From a virus, in the IMG/VR virus record IMGVR_UViG_3300009124_000031, positions 1-48,527 of that record: DNA of 48,527 bases; one strand, 5' to 3'. The notes under the pieces were generated by a model. The model made no database searches. It was not told where the DNA came from and was given only the letters and a program-made list of their open reading frames with translations. This document shows positions 31,139-39,572 of this stretch, piece by piece (position 1 is the first letter of the stretch; each line of letters begins with the position of its first letter). The position numbers and the translations under genes are program-made.

Positions 31139-31481
31139 GAAGAATATTCTCGATGGTAATGCTGATGCTGAGCGAGGTTATCCTCCTTTCATTGTTAATA
31201 AGTGCCTCTCTGGTTTTACGGATACTATCTTGTTTGCCAATGAGATGAATAAGTATAACTTCCTTGATAAGAAGTTACAATACGATTTTTTTATAAATAG
31301 TTTGAAACCTAGGAAGAGATTTTCTCCCTGGTTACGAAAAGAAACTCTTGAGCATCTTGATTTGGTGAAGGAGTATTATGGTTACAGTCATAATAAAGCT
31401 ATATCCGCTTTGAGAATTCTCACGACATCTGATCTTGAAAAAATAAAGAAACTATTATATAAAGGTGGTAAAACAAAATGA
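31092..31481 (+). CDS. gp62: Clamp loader small subunit gp62
   Basis: A 129-residue protein that bridges gp44 subunits. The match to cyanophage gp62 is seen in PPFIVNKCLSGFTDTILFANEMNK, LDKKLQYDFFINSLKPRKRFS and the C-terminal helix. The NKxLS...D...ANEMN and PRxR motifs also have partial counterparts in T4 gp62 (187 residues), which is longer. It overlaps the membrane protein gene by 47 bases and is coupled to regA by ATGA. Confidence 0.85.
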   Translation: MTYQLKDYLYSINQSKKNILDGNADAERGYPPFIVNKCLSGFTDTILFANEMNKYNFLDKKLQYDFFINSLKPRKRFSPWLRKETLEHLDLVKEYYGYSHNKAISALRILTTSDLEKIKKLLYKGGKTK

Positions 31482-31903
31482 GCACAGATATTGAAATTCA
31501 GTGGCAACCATCTGATATGCTTGAAGTCAATCTGGCAGAACCAGATGACTTCTTAAAAGTTCGTGAGACGCTCACTCGTATCGGTGTAGCATCCCGAAAA
31601 GAAAAAAAGTTATATCAGTCTTGTCACATTCTTCATAAGCAGGGTAGATATTACATCGTTCATTTCAAAGAGTTGTTTGCTCTTGATGGAAAGAAAACTA
31701 ATCTTTCATTGAATGATATTCAGCGTCGTAATCGTATTGCAAAACTTTTATTCGATTGGGGATTGATTACGATTGTAGATGAAGCACGAACGGAAGATGT
31801 TGCTCCTCTCAATCAGATCAAAGTTCTCTCATTCAAAGAGAAGGACGATTGGACACTCGAAAGCAAGTACAACATCGGTCGAAAGAAGCAAGAAGCAGAA
31901 TAA
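31478..31903 (+). CDS. regA: Translational repressor RegA
   Basis: A 141-residue RNA-binding protein that blocks ribosomes at early mRNAs. It matches T4 RegA closely in EPDDFLKVRETLTRIGVASR, KLYQSCHILHKQGRYYIVHFKEL and LLFDWGLITIVDEAR. T4 RegA has 122 residues; the extra length is an N-terminal lead of about 15. It ends the clamp/loader transcript, as a terminator follows 15 bases later. Confidence 0.95.
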   Translation: MSTDIEIQWQPSDMLEVNLAEPDDFLKVRETLTRIGVASRKEKKLYQSCHILHKQGRYYIVHFKELFALDGKKTNLSLNDIQRRNRIAKLLFDWGLITIVDEARTEDVAPLNQIKVLSFKEKDDWTLESKYNIGRKKQEAE

Positions 31904-31918
31904 ACCGAATATAAATGT

Positions 31919-31943
31919 GCGGGGTTCAACACCCCGCTTTTTT
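31919..31943 (+). terminator. Intrinsic terminator after regA
   Basis: A seven-pair stem GCGGGGT and ACCCCGC with loop TCAAC, then T6. It separates regA from hsp20. Confidence 0.9.
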
Positions 31944-32017
31944 ATGTCTAGTTATAATTAGTAGTGGATGCCGAATGGGTCCAAAAACTAAACTCGCTTA
32001 AATATAAGGAGATAACA

Positions 32018-32428
32018 ATGACAAAATTCACTTGGGATATTTACTCCCCCCACTTTGTAGGTCTGGATGACGTTTTTCATCGATTAGATTCGATGACGCA
32101 TCATAACAAAAACTATCCGCCCTACAATTTAATCAAGCATGATAATAGTAACTTTGAAATTGAAGTCGCTCTTGCAGGATTTAAAAAAGAAGAGATTGAA
32201 GTATCTACTGAATCAAACATTCTCCGAGTTGCCAGCAACTCTGCAGGATCGGATCTTAAAGTTGAGTATCTCCACAAAGGAGTGTCCAAAAGATCATTTG
32301 TCAGCACTTGGCAGCTCGGTGACGATGTTAGAGTTGTGGATGTAGATTTTGAAGATGGTCTTCTCAGGATCAATCTAGAGAGAACTGTTCCTGATCACAT
32401 GAAGAAAATCACCTACGAGGTCAAATAA
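32018..32428 (+). CDS. hsp20: Small heat shock protein Hsp20
   Basis: A 136-residue alpha-crystallin-type chaperone. The domain begins at about NFEIEVALAGFKKEEIEVS, and the C-terminal part FEDGLLRINLERTVPDH carries the conserved GxLxI strand. AAGGAGATAACA before ATG 32018 fixes the start; ATG 31964 upstream lacks a site. Hsp20 is a core gene of T4-like cyanophages and often lies near gp43, as here. It stands alone between two terminators. Confidence 0.93.
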   Translation: MTKFTWDIYSPHFVGLDDVFHRLDSMTHHNKNYPPYNLIKHDNSNFEIEVALAGFKKEEIEVSTESNILRVASNSAGSDLKVEYLHKGVSKRSFVSTWQLGDDVRVVDVDFEDGLLRINLERTVPDHMKKITYEVK

Positions 32429-32437
32429 ATAAGTGTC

Positions 32438-32466
32438 ATGGGGGCAGTTTGCCCCCATCTTTTTTT
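32438..32466 (+). terminator. Intrinsic terminator after hsp20
   Basis: An eight-pair stem ATGGGGGC and GCCCCCAT, loop AGTTT, then C and T7, ten bases after the hsp20 stop. Confidence 0.92.
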
Positions 32467-32467
32467 A

Positions 32468-32476
32468 TGCTATAAT
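32468..32476 (+). promoter_or_regulatory. Extended -10 promoter for the Sm-like/gp43 unit
   Basis: TGCTATAAT: TGN then a perfect TATAAT (32471-32476), starting one base after the T run of the terminator. No -35 box is clear. It would start the transcript of 32499, 32957 and gp43. Confidence 0.6.
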
Positions 32477-32498
32477 ATATCGGAGTACATATAGACTT

Positions 32499-32960
32499 AT
32501 GGAAAGAGCATCGATTGTCGTTATGAAAACAGGTGAGCAAATTATTTGCGAACTGAAAGAAGCATTTGAGGGAGAGGGTGATGAGCGTAAGGGTGTCTGC
32601 CTGGTAATGATCCATCCCTACATTCTGGAACTTGTCCAGGTAAGCAATGTAGAAAATCCTGAGCAGGATCTCCAGGTCAAGTTCAGCAAGTGGATCCCCT
32701 ACGCTGTGGACACCCAGTACAAAATTCCTTATGATGTGGTAACTGCCATTGGAACCCCTGACAGCGGTCTTGAGAGAGCGTATGCAGCGAAGGTTGAAGC
32801 AGTCACTGCTGTACCCCCTGAGCAGATCCAGCAGGCATCTGAGGAGGCAGCAGCGATCAATCCTGAGGTGATCAGTCCTGATGGATCTTCTATCAACATC
32901 CAGGAGCAGCAGCGAGCGGTTGAGGAAGCTATTGGCATGTCCAACAAAGGTGTGGTATGA
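32499..32960 (+). CDS. Sm-like (LSm fold) protein
   Basis: A 153-residue protein. RASIVVMKTGEQIICELKEA, then VCLVMIHPYILELV, resembles the Sm1 strands, and KWIPYAVDTQYKIPYDVVTA the Sm2 strands. The C-terminal 50 residues are Ala/Glu/Gln-rich and likely disordered. The layout parallels the proteins at 18311 and 32957. Start ATG 32499 has CGGAG 13 bases upstream. RNA binding is inferred. Hypothetical homologs are present in many cyanophages near gp43. Confidence 0.55.
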   Translation: MERASIVVMKTGEQIICELKEAFEGEGDERKGVCLVMIHPYILELVQVSNVENPEQDLQVKFSKWIPYAVDTQYKIPYDVVTAIGTPDSGLERAYAAKVEAVTAVPPEQIQQASEEAAAINPEVISPDGSSINIQEQQRAVEEAIGMSNKGVV

Positions 32961-33211
32961 TAAAACTGCTGCGATTTGACGGTTACTGGTTGGTTGCAGA
33001 CATTGATGAGATCCCTGAAACTGAGTTCGGGGATCCCGACTGTACATTAAATGCTCCCTGTGAGGTAACCGAGGATGGTCTAGTCCCATTCCCACCATTC
33101 ACCGATGAGAAACAACTTGCTGTTCGTTCAGCAAACATCTCTCTCATTGCTGAACCTGATGCCACAACGTTGGCACTTTATTATGATCTAATCAAACCTG
33201 ATCCTGAATGA
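32957..33211 (+). CDS. Small protein, probable third Sm-like family member
   Basis: An 84-residue protein coupled by ATGA to the previous gene and to gp43. LLRFDGYWLVADIDEI, then DCTLNAPCEV, PFPPFTDEKQLAVRSANISLIAEP, follows the same strand order as the Sm-like proteins at 18311 and 32499, in a shorter form. The match is weaker than between the other two. Function unknown. Confidence 0.5.
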   Translation: MIKLLRFDGYWLVADIDEIPETEFGDPDCTLNAPCEVTEDGLVPFPPFTDEKQLAVRSANISLIAEPDATTLALYYDLIKPDPE

Positions 33212-35694
33212 AATTTTACACTAGTGTTGAACAGTCTGGAAACTATATTCATGTGCGTGGATATGAACACGACAGAGAATTCAAAAACCGAGTATCCTTC
33301 AACCCAACACTATTTCTGCCATCCAAGAAACCATCTGAGTGGAAAACACTGGATGGCAGAAACGTTCGTCCAGTAAAGCAAGGTTCTATTTCTGATGCAA
33401 AGAAGTTTATCGAGACCCACAAGGATCTCGATGATTTTGAAATTTGTGGTCAGACGCGATATCTAAATCAATATATTTCTGAAGAGTATCCTGACGAAGA
33501 ACTAAAGTTCAACCCTGGTCTCATTCGAGTATTCACTCTTGATATCGAGACTGCTGCTGAGAATGGTTTCCCTGACATTGAAAGTGCTGACCAAGAAATC
33601 CTCCTAATCAGTATTAAAGATAGTCGCAGTGGTAGGGTTACTGTGTTTGGGTCTAGACCTTTTGACAACATCCATAAGGATGTGGACTACATGGAGTTCA
33701 ACACCGAAGTCGGTTTGTTGAAAGCATTCTTGAACTGGTGGATGGCAAACTGTCCTGATGTTATCACTGGATGGAATGTCCAACTGTTCGATATTCCATA
33801 TATTCTCAAGCGCATCTCCAGGGTTATTGGAGATAAAGAAGCAAAACTAATTTCTCCGTGGAAGTCTATTCTTGCTCGTGAGATTTATATTAAAGGTCGT
33901 AAGCAGTTTGCCTACGATATTAGTGGTATTGCTTGCTTGGATTACTTGGAACTGTATAAGAAATTTACTTATACAAACCAAGAGAGTTATCGTCTGGATC
34001 ATATCGCCAGTGTCGAACTTGGCACAAAGAAACTTGATCACAGTGAATACGATACTTTCAAAGAGTTCTATACAAAAAACTGGCAGAAGTTTGTAGAGTA
34101 CAACATCATTGACGTTCGTCTGGTTGACCAGTTGGATGACAAGATGAAGTTGCTAGAACTCGCATTCACCATGGCATATGACGCCAAGGTGAACTACGAA
34201 GATGTATTCTCCCAGGTTAGGATGTGGGATAATTACATTTACGTTGAACTACTGAAACGTAAGATTGCTATTCCACCAAAGAAAGAGGCTACGAAAGATG
34301 CAAAATACGCAGGCGCATACGTTAAGGAACCCATTCCAGGGTTTTATGATTGGGTTGTCTCTTTTGATCTTAACTCCCTGTATCCTCATCTCATTATGCA
34401 GTACAATATATCGCCCGAGACGCTGCTTGATGAGAGACACCCCAAAGCAACCGTAGATGGTTTCCTTCAGAAGGAAGTAGATATCGATGGTGAGTATGCT
34501 GTGTGTGCCAATGGCGCACAGTATCGCAAGGATGTTCACGGGTTTCTTCCTCAAATGATGAAGAAGATGTATGACCAACGTGTCATCTATAAGAAACGTA
34601 TGCTTGCTGCAAAGCAAGAATACGAAAAGAAACCATCTGTAGAATTGATGAAAGAGATTGCCCGCTGTAATAACATTCAGATGGCAAAAAAGATCTCCCT
34701 CAACTCTGCCTATGGTGCTATCGGTAATGAACACTTCAGATACTATCGTCTTGCCAATGCCGAGGCGATCACTCTGTCTGGTCAGCTCTCGATCCGCTGG
34801 ATTGAGAACAAGATGAACGGGTATCTAAATAAACTTTTGTCTACAGAGGAAGTTGATTATGTTATCGCATCCGACACTGACAGTATCTATCTTAACCTTG
34901 GACCTCTTGTTGCTAAATTCTTTAGTAATAAGTCTGGCGATAAAGCAGCGATTGTTTCCATACTTGACAAGATCTGTCAGGAGAAGTTGGAACCTTTCAT
35001 CGAATCCAGTTATCAGGAACTTGCGGATTACGTTTCGGCATATGACCAAAAGATGCAGATGAAGCGTGAGAATATCGCTGACCGTGGTATCTGGACTGCG
35101 AAGAAGCGTTACATTCTCAACGTATGGGACAGTGAGGGTGTCCGATATAAAGAACCAAAGATGAAGATCATGGGTCTTGAGACTGCACGATCTTCTACTC
35201 CTGCTTACTACAGAGGAAAACTGAAAGAAGCATTTAAGATTATCATCACTCAAACTAATGAGGATGTAATCAAGTTCATTGAAGATGTGAAGGAGGACAG
35301 TAAGCAGCAAGACTATATGAATATCGCATTTCCTCGCGGTTGCAATGGTCTTTCCAAATACAAGAGTACCTCCCATATCTATAGCAAAGGAACTCCCATC
35401 CATGTTCGGGGAGCACTTTTGTACAACCATTATGTACAGAAGAAAAAGATCTCTAACAAGTATCCTTTGATCCAGGAGGGCGAGAAGATTAAGTTTATCT
35501 ATCTCAAGTCTCCTAATCCTATCCAGGAAAACTGTATTTCATTCTTCAGTGAAATCCCCTCAGAACTCAACCTAGAGAAGTACATCGACTATACCAAACA
35601 ATTTGAAAAGTCTTTTCTTGAACCTATCAAGAATGTGCTAGAATGTGTCGGTTGGAACTGGGAACACAAAATCTCTCTACTATCATTTTTTTAA
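33208..35694 (+). CDS. gp43: DNA polymerase gp43
   Basis: An 828-residue family B replicative polymerase with 3'-5' exonuclease. Exo I is LDIET (111-115). Polymerase motif A is SFDLNSLYPHL (about 385-395), motif B KKISLNSAYGAIGN (about 492-505) and motif C ASDTDSIYL (about 554-562). T4 gp43 has 898 residues. The gene is one piece; no intein or split is seen. Coupled by ATGA to the Sm-like gene, with uvsX one base after its stop. Confidence 0.97.
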   Translation: MKFYTSVEQSGNYIHVRGYEHDREFKNRVSFNPTLFLPSKKPSEWKTLDGRNVRPVKQGSISDAKKFIETHKDLDDFEICGQTRYLNQYISEEYPDEELKFNPGLIRVFTLDIETAAENGFPDIESADQEILLISIKDSRSGRVTVFGSRPFDNIHKDVDYMEFNTEVGLLKAFLNWWMANCPDVITGWNVQLFDIPYILKRISRVIGDKEAKLISPWKSILAREIYIKGRKQFAYDISGIACLDYLELYKKFTYTNQESYRLDHIASVELGTKKLDHSEYDTFKEFYTKNWQKFVEYNIIDVRLVDQLDDKMKLLELAFTMAYDAKVNYEDVFSQVRMWDNYIYVELLKRKIAIPPKKEATKDAKYAGAYVKEPIPGFYDWVVSFDLNSLYPHLIMQYNISPETLLDERHPKATVDGFLQKEVDIDGEYAVCANGAQYRKDVHGFLPQMMKKMYDQRVIYKKRMLAAKQEYEKKPSVELMKEIARCNNIQMAKKISLNSAYGAIGNEHFRYYRLANAEAITLSGQLSIRWIENKMNGYLNKLLSTEEVDYVIASDTDSIYLNLGPLVAKFFSNKSGDKAAIVSILDKICQEKLEPFIESSYQELADYVSAYDQKMQMKRENIADRGIWTAKKRYILNVWDSEGVRYKEPKMKIMGLETARSSTPAYYRGKLKEAFKIIITQTNEDVIKFIEDVKEDSKQQDYMNIAFPRGCNGLSKYKSTSHIYSKGTPIHVRGALLYNHYVQKKKISNKYPLIQEGEKIKFIYLKSPNPIQENCISFFSEIPSELNLEKYIDYTKQFEKSFLEPIKNVLECVGWNWEHKISLLSFF

Positions 35695-35695
35695 T

Positions 35696-36724
35696 ATGAA
35701 TTTTCTATCACAAGTAATTAAGGACAGCAAAAATGAATTTGCTAGCTTTGCCAGCGATGGAATTGCTGCTGGTGATGTTGAAACTTTTGTTGATACTGGG
35801 TCTTATATTTTTAATGCCCTTGTTAGCGGTGATCTGCGCGGAGGCATTCCCTCGAATAAGATCACGGCTCTGGCTGGAGAGAGCGGCACAGGAAAGACTT
35901 TCTTTTGTCTTTCTATCGTTCGTAATTTCCTCGACACTGATCCTGATGCTGGCGTCATTTACTTTGAAACTGAGTCTGCCATTAGTAAGAACATGATTGA
36001 GAGTAGAGGCATTGATAGTAGTCGATTGATTATCATGCCTGTGAATACTATTGAGGAGTTCCGCACTCAATCTGTCAGGATCATCGACAAATATATGGAA
36101 CAAAACACAGAGAATCGTAAACCTCTCATGTTTGTCCTAGATAGTCTAGGTATGCTTGCCACCAACAAAGAAGTTGTCGATGCGTCTAACGACAAGAACG
36201 TCCGAGACATGACCAAGGCTCAACTTGTTAAATCAGTCTTTAGGATCTTGACATTGAAGATGGGCAAGGCTAATATACCAATGATCGTTACTAATCACAC
36301 CTATGATGTCGTCGGCGCTTACGTTCCTACAAAAGAAATGGGAGGAGGAAGTGGTCTCAAGTATTCCGCCTCTACAATCGTTTATCTCGGAAAGAAAAAA
36401 GAAAAGGATGGAACAGATCTCATCGGAAACATTATCAAATGCGAGGCTAAGAAGTCTCGTCTGACCCGAGAGGGTTCTAAAATTGAAACACGCTTGTTCT
36501 TTGACGAGCGTGGTCTGGAGCGTCACTACGGTCTGCTGGAGTTAGGCGAGAGAGCAGGGATGTGGAAGAACGTTGCAGGTCGTTACGAAATTGACGGCAA
36601 AAAACTTTATGCAAAACAGATCCTTGCTGACCCAGACAAATACTTTACAGAAGATATTATTGATCTTTTGAACGAGCAGGCAAATAAAGAATTTTTGTAT
36701 GGGGTAGCAGATGGAGACGATTGA
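35696..36724 (+). CDS. uvsX: Recombinase UvsX (RecA-like)
   Basis: A 342-residue RecA/Rad51-type strand-exchange ATPase. Walker A is GESGTGKT (61-68), catalytic Glu in YFETESAI and Walker B PLMFVLDSLGML. MGGGSGLKYSASTIVYL matches T4 UvsX. An in-frame GTG/ATG upstream lies inside gp43 and is not used. T4 UvsX has 391 residues. It overlaps gp41 by 14 bases, and its mediator UvsY is at 16369. Confidence 0.96.
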   Translation: MNFLSQVIKDSKNEFASFASDGIAAGDVETFVDTGSYIFNALVSGDLRGGIPSNKITALAGESGTGKTFFCLSIVRNFLDTDPDAGVIYFETESAISKNMIESRGIDSSRLIIMPVNTIEEFRTQSVRIIDKYMEQNTENRKPLMFVLDSLGMLATNKEVVDASNDKNVRDMTKAQLVKSVFRILTLKMGKANIPMIVTNHTYDVVGAYVPTKEMGGGSGLKYSASTIVYLGKKKEKDGTDLIGNIIKCEAKKSRLTREGSKIETRLFFDERGLERHYGLLELGERAGMWKNVAGRYEIDGKKLYAKQILADPDKYFTEDIIDLLNEQANKEFLYGVADGDD

Positions 36725-38102
36725 ACTAACAATTCTTAGAAATCTTTTGATCAATGAGGACTACTATAGAAAGGTAGTCCCCTTTGTCAAACCTGATTAC
36801 TTTGAACAACATCATGAACGTGTTATTTACGAAGAGGTGTGGGACTTCGCTAGTAACTATGAAACTGTTCCCACCGCAGAAGTTCTTATTATCAATCTCC
36901 AAAATAGAAAAGATTTAAATGAGGAAACTTACCAGAGTGCTGTTAAAACTCTTAAGTCGTTTGAAGAGATCCCTGTTGAGTACAATTGGTTACTCGACAC
37001 GACGGAAAAGTGGTGCAAGGACAGAGCAATCTATCTTGCTCTACTCGAATCCATCAAGATTGCGGATGGAGGTGAACAGAAAGTATCAAAGGATGCGATC
37101 CCAGCAATCCTACAGGAGGCCCTGGCAGTATCGTTCGATGAACACGTCGGACACGACTATGTAGAAAACGCCGAAAATCGCTATGATTTTTACCACAAGA
37201 GGGAAGAAAAGATCCCATTCGACATCGAGAAGCTTAACCTCATTACAAAGGGCGGTCTGCCAAACAAAACTCTCAATGTTGCTCTTGCTGGAACTGGTGT
37301 TGGCAAGTCTCTTTTTATGTGTCATTGCGCCGCTGCTGCTCTTTCGCAGGGTAAGAATGTTTTGTACATTACTCTTGAGATGGCAGAGGAAAAGATTGCA
37401 GAAAGGATTGACGCAAATCTACTCAATGTCAACATCAAAGATATTGTTGGATTACCAGAGCAAATATTTACATCAAAGATTAAAGACATCGGACGAAAAA
37501 CAGAAGGTCGTCTCATTATTAAAGAATACCCAACAGCATCTGCACATGCTGGACATTTTAAAGCACTAATTAATGAACTACAATTAAAGAAGACTTTTGC
37601 TCCTGATATTGTATTCATTGATTATTTGAACATCTGTGCATCATCACGATATAAAGGACACATTGTAAACAGTTATACCTATGTCAAAGCGATTGCTGAA
37701 GAACTTCGTGGTTTTGCTGTCGAAAACGATGTTCCAATTGTCACGGCTACACAAACTACTCGTTCTGGTTTTGGCAGCACTGACGTTGACCTTACTGATA
37801 CTTCTGAATCATTTGGTCTTCCTGCCACTGCTGATTTTATGTTTGCTCTCATATCCACTGAAGAACTTGAGCAATCGGGTAGAATTATGGTCAAGCAACT
37901 TAAAAACCGATACAACGATGCTGCCTACTATCGCCGTTTCACGGTGGGGATTGACAGGGCGAAGATGAAGTTGTATAATGTTGACGATGAAGATGCATCC
38001 GATCCCCTGATCGATCAACAGGAAGAAGAAACATTTGACTATCTACAAGATGTTTCTGACAAACAATCCCGTATGAGTAAATTTCAAAACTTTGTTGTCT
38101 AA
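36711..38102 (+). CDS. gp41: Replicative helicase gp41 (DnaB-like)
   Basis: A 463-residue hexameric 5'-3' helicase. Walker A is GTGVGKSL (about 191-198), motif H1a-like ITLEMAEEKIAERID follows, and Walker B IVFIDYLNIC is near 300. TATQTTRSGFGSTDVDLTDTSES is the H3-type motif. T4 gp41 has 475 residues. It works with the primase gp61 at 46763. Confidence 0.95.
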   Translation: METIELTILRNLLINEDYYRKVVPFVKPDYFEQHHERVIYEEVWDFASNYETVPTAEVLIINLQNRKDLNEETYQSAVKTLKSFEEIPVEYNWLLDTTEKWCKDRAIYLALLESIKIADGGEQKVSKDAIPAILQEALAVSFDEHVGHDYVENAENRYDFYHKREEKIPFDIEKLNLITKGGLPNKTLNVALAGTGVGKSLFMCHCAAAALSQGKNVLYITLEMAEEKIAERIDANLLNVNIKDIVGLPEQIFTSKIKDIGRKTEGRLIIKEYPTASAHAGHFKALINELQLKKTFAPDIVFIDYLNICASSRYKGHIVNSYTYVKAIAEELRGFAVENDVPIVTATQTTRSGFGSTDVDLTDTSESFGLPATADFMFALISTEELEQSGRIMVKQLKNRYNDAAYYRRFTVGIDRAKMKLYNVDDEDASDPLIDQQEEETFDYLQDVSDKQSRMSKFQNFVV

Positions 38103-38104
38103 TT

Positions 38105-38512
38105 ATGTCTAAAGTAAATTTTGACCGTTATCAAGAATTTGTATCTGCAGTTACGTCAGATGCTTCTACAAACTTTGTTGACTTCGCTGATAGGATTGGC
38201 GAGCTTGATCGTCAGGGTGCCAATATTGAGCGTCTCCTTACTAGTGGTGTTGGGATTAATGCTGAAGGTGGTGAGTTCCTTGAGATCATTAAGAAGATGG
38301 TCTTCCAAGGAAAACCTTGGAACGAAGACAACAGGGAGCACCTGATCATTGAACTTGGTGACGTGATGTGGTATGTCGCTCAGGCATGTATGGCACTGGA
38401 AGTATCATTTGATGATGTTATCGAAACCAATGTAAACAAACTTAAAAAACGTTATCCAGGAGGAGAGTTCGATGTCTTCAAGTCAGAAAACAGAGCGGCG
38501 GGTGACCGATAA
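38105..38512 (+). CDS. mazG: MazG-type nucleotide pyrophosphohydrolase
   Basis: A 135-residue all-alpha NTP pyrophosphatase. The EXXE...EXXD metal motif is seen as E54-GG-E57 and E83-LG-D86, followed by VMWYVAQACMALEVSFDDVIETN and KLKKRYPGGEFD. Cyanophage MazG is widely conserved and hydrolyses dGTP and dCTP in tested cases; it was once thought to lower ppGpp. It follows gp41 by two bases. Confidence 0.92.
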   Translation: MSKVNFDRYQEFVSAVTSDASTNFVDFADRIGELDRQGANIERLLTSGVGINAEGGEFLEIIKKMVFQGKPWNEDNREHLIIELGDVMWYVAQACMALEVSFDDVIETNVNKLKKRYPGGEFDVFKSENRAAGDR

Positions 38513-38648
38513 GATGTATCATATCTACGATGAGAATGGTGTTATAGCTCATTCTTTGACAGAGGAGGACTTTGACCTCTTCTATGATGCAACTAAATAT
38601 GAGTGTGAAGAATGCGAAGTAAATAAAACCGAGGACGCATCTTACTAA
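38472..38648 (+). CDS. 58-residue conserved cyanophage protein
   Basis: ATG 38472, with the strong ribosome site AGGAGGAG inside the mazG end. KTERRVTDKMYHIYDENGVI, then LTEEDFDLFYDAT and an acidic CEECE ending. I recognise the TERRVTDKMYHIY pattern from other cyanophages; function unknown. It overlaps mazG by 41 bases and its stop overlaps the next ATG (TAATG). Confidence 0.65.
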   Translation: MSSSQKTERRVTDKMYHIYDENGVIAHSLTEEDFDLFYDATKYECEECEVNKTEDASY

Positions 38649-38881
38649 TGTATTCATTATGGATTCATGTGGTAGCATTCTTCCACGTTGTAGTGATGAA
38701 TTGTATTCAACCAGTCAACTGGAAGTATTGCTATCGGGTGGACCAGTGGTTGATCCCAGATCTTGTAGAAGGATATGAGATCTGGACACAACAAAAACAT
38801 CCTTATCAAAATGAAAAGGATTATCTAAGGAAGAGTGGTCGAGTGGTTGATGGCACTGGTCTTGAAAACCAGCAACGTTAG
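38648..38881 (+). CDS. Small protein with N-terminal hydrophobic helix; end overlaps tRNA-Ser
   Basis: A 77-residue ORF starting in a TAATG overlap. SLWIHVVAFFHVVVMNCIQP is a hydrophobic helix; then WKYCYRVDQWLIPDLVEGYEI. The last 17 codons lie within the tRNA-Ser gene, so the C-terminus is the tRNA read as protein. The front half looks real; the tail may be acquired. Confidence 0.5.
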   Translation: MYSLWIHVVAFFHVVVMNCIQPVNWKYCYRVDQWLIPDLVEGYEIWTQQKHPYQNEKDYLRKSGRVVDGTGLENQQR

Positions 38882-38914
38882 TAGCGTTCGTGGGTTCAAA
38901 TCCCACCTCTTCCG
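38829..38914 (+). tRNA. tRNA-Ser (anticodon TGA)
   Basis: An 86-base cloverleaf. The acceptor stem GGAAGAG pairs with CTCTTCC; the anticodon stem CTGGT/ACCAG holds loop CTTGAAA with TGA at 38863-38865; the long variable arm AACGTTAGTAGCGTT is typical of tRNA-Ser; and the T arm GTGGGTTCAAATCCCAC is perfect. The discriminator is G38914 and no CCA is encoded. It reads UCA and, by wobble, other UCN codons. Confidence 0.95.
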
Positions 38915-38930
38915 TTTACTATTAAATTAA

Positions 38931-39548
38931 ATGAAAGTAACTTTTGTCAATAATCCCACTCCACATCTTCTTTTAGAGGATGTTTACAGTGAGGATCAAC
39001 TTTCTATTTTGTGGAAAGAAATTGAAATCTTAACTCCAAGTCTAGATCCTCCATCTGAGACAGGATCTGCTTGGCATGAAGATGATGAGCAGACTTTGAA
39101 GAAACAAAATGAAGGTTTGTTTCTATACAATGTTTATAACAGGCGAGATGTTTCTCCTATAATTTCTATCACAGAGCAGATTTTATTCAAAGACATGGCA
39201 GAGCATGTTGATGAAAACAATTGGATCACCAAAGTATACAAAGCGTGTAATTGGAATACTTTGCTTCTAAGTTACTATCAAAATAATCATTACTACGAAC
39301 CACATACAGATCTATCTACATTGACATGTCTGATCTGGTTGTGGAAAGAACCAAAGAAATTTAGTGGTGGCAATCTAACGCTTACTAATTACGATCACAC
39401 TATCGAGTGTAAAAATAATACAGGTATTATTTTCTTTGGTGGTGAAGAACATGCTGTAGATAATGTCACTCTAGATGAAGAGTACAACAATCAGAACCTT
39501 GGACGCTATACTATTTCTACATTTATGGGCACTGGACGCGCCGACTAA
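38931..39548 (+). CDS. 2-oxoglutarate/Fe(II)-dependent oxygenase
   Basis: A 205-residue jelly-roll oxygenase. The iron site is H125-T-D127 in YYEPHTDLST and H174 in GGEEHAVDNV, and R192 in GRYTISTF should bind 2-oxoglutarate. FSGGNLTLTNYD is the family's middle strand. The substrate is unknown. Such genes are frequent in cyanophages and have been linked to nitrogen state or to nucleotide or protein modification without proof. The tRNA lies directly upstream. Confidence 0.85.
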   Translation: MKVTFVNNPTPHLLLEDVYSEDQLSILWKEIEILTPSLDPPSETGSAWHEDDEQTLKKQNEGLFLYNVYNRRDVSPIISITEQILFKDMAEHVDENNWITKVYKACNWNTLLLSYYQNNHYYEPHTDLSTLTCLIWLWKEPKKFSGGNLTLTNYDHTIECKNNTGIIFFGGEEHAVDNVTLDEEYNNQNLGRYTISTFMGTGRAD

Positions 39549-39551
39549 ATA
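39545..39551 (+). promoter_or_regulatory. Late promoter upstream of the nuclease/ligase-like operon
   Basis: CTAAATA overlaps the stop of the oxygenase gene, 22 bases before ATG 39573. It has the same form and spacing as the gp20 and gp23 boxes. Confidence 0.6.
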
Positions 39552-39572
39552 TTTTTGTAGGAAATTGTAGAC

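Noticed and set aside
34825-34832. CTAAATA inside gp43, and similar boxes inside gp61 (about 47137) and the 45291 gene (about 45390)
   Set aside because: They are within coding sequence in A/T-rich codons, with no gene start at proper distance downstream.
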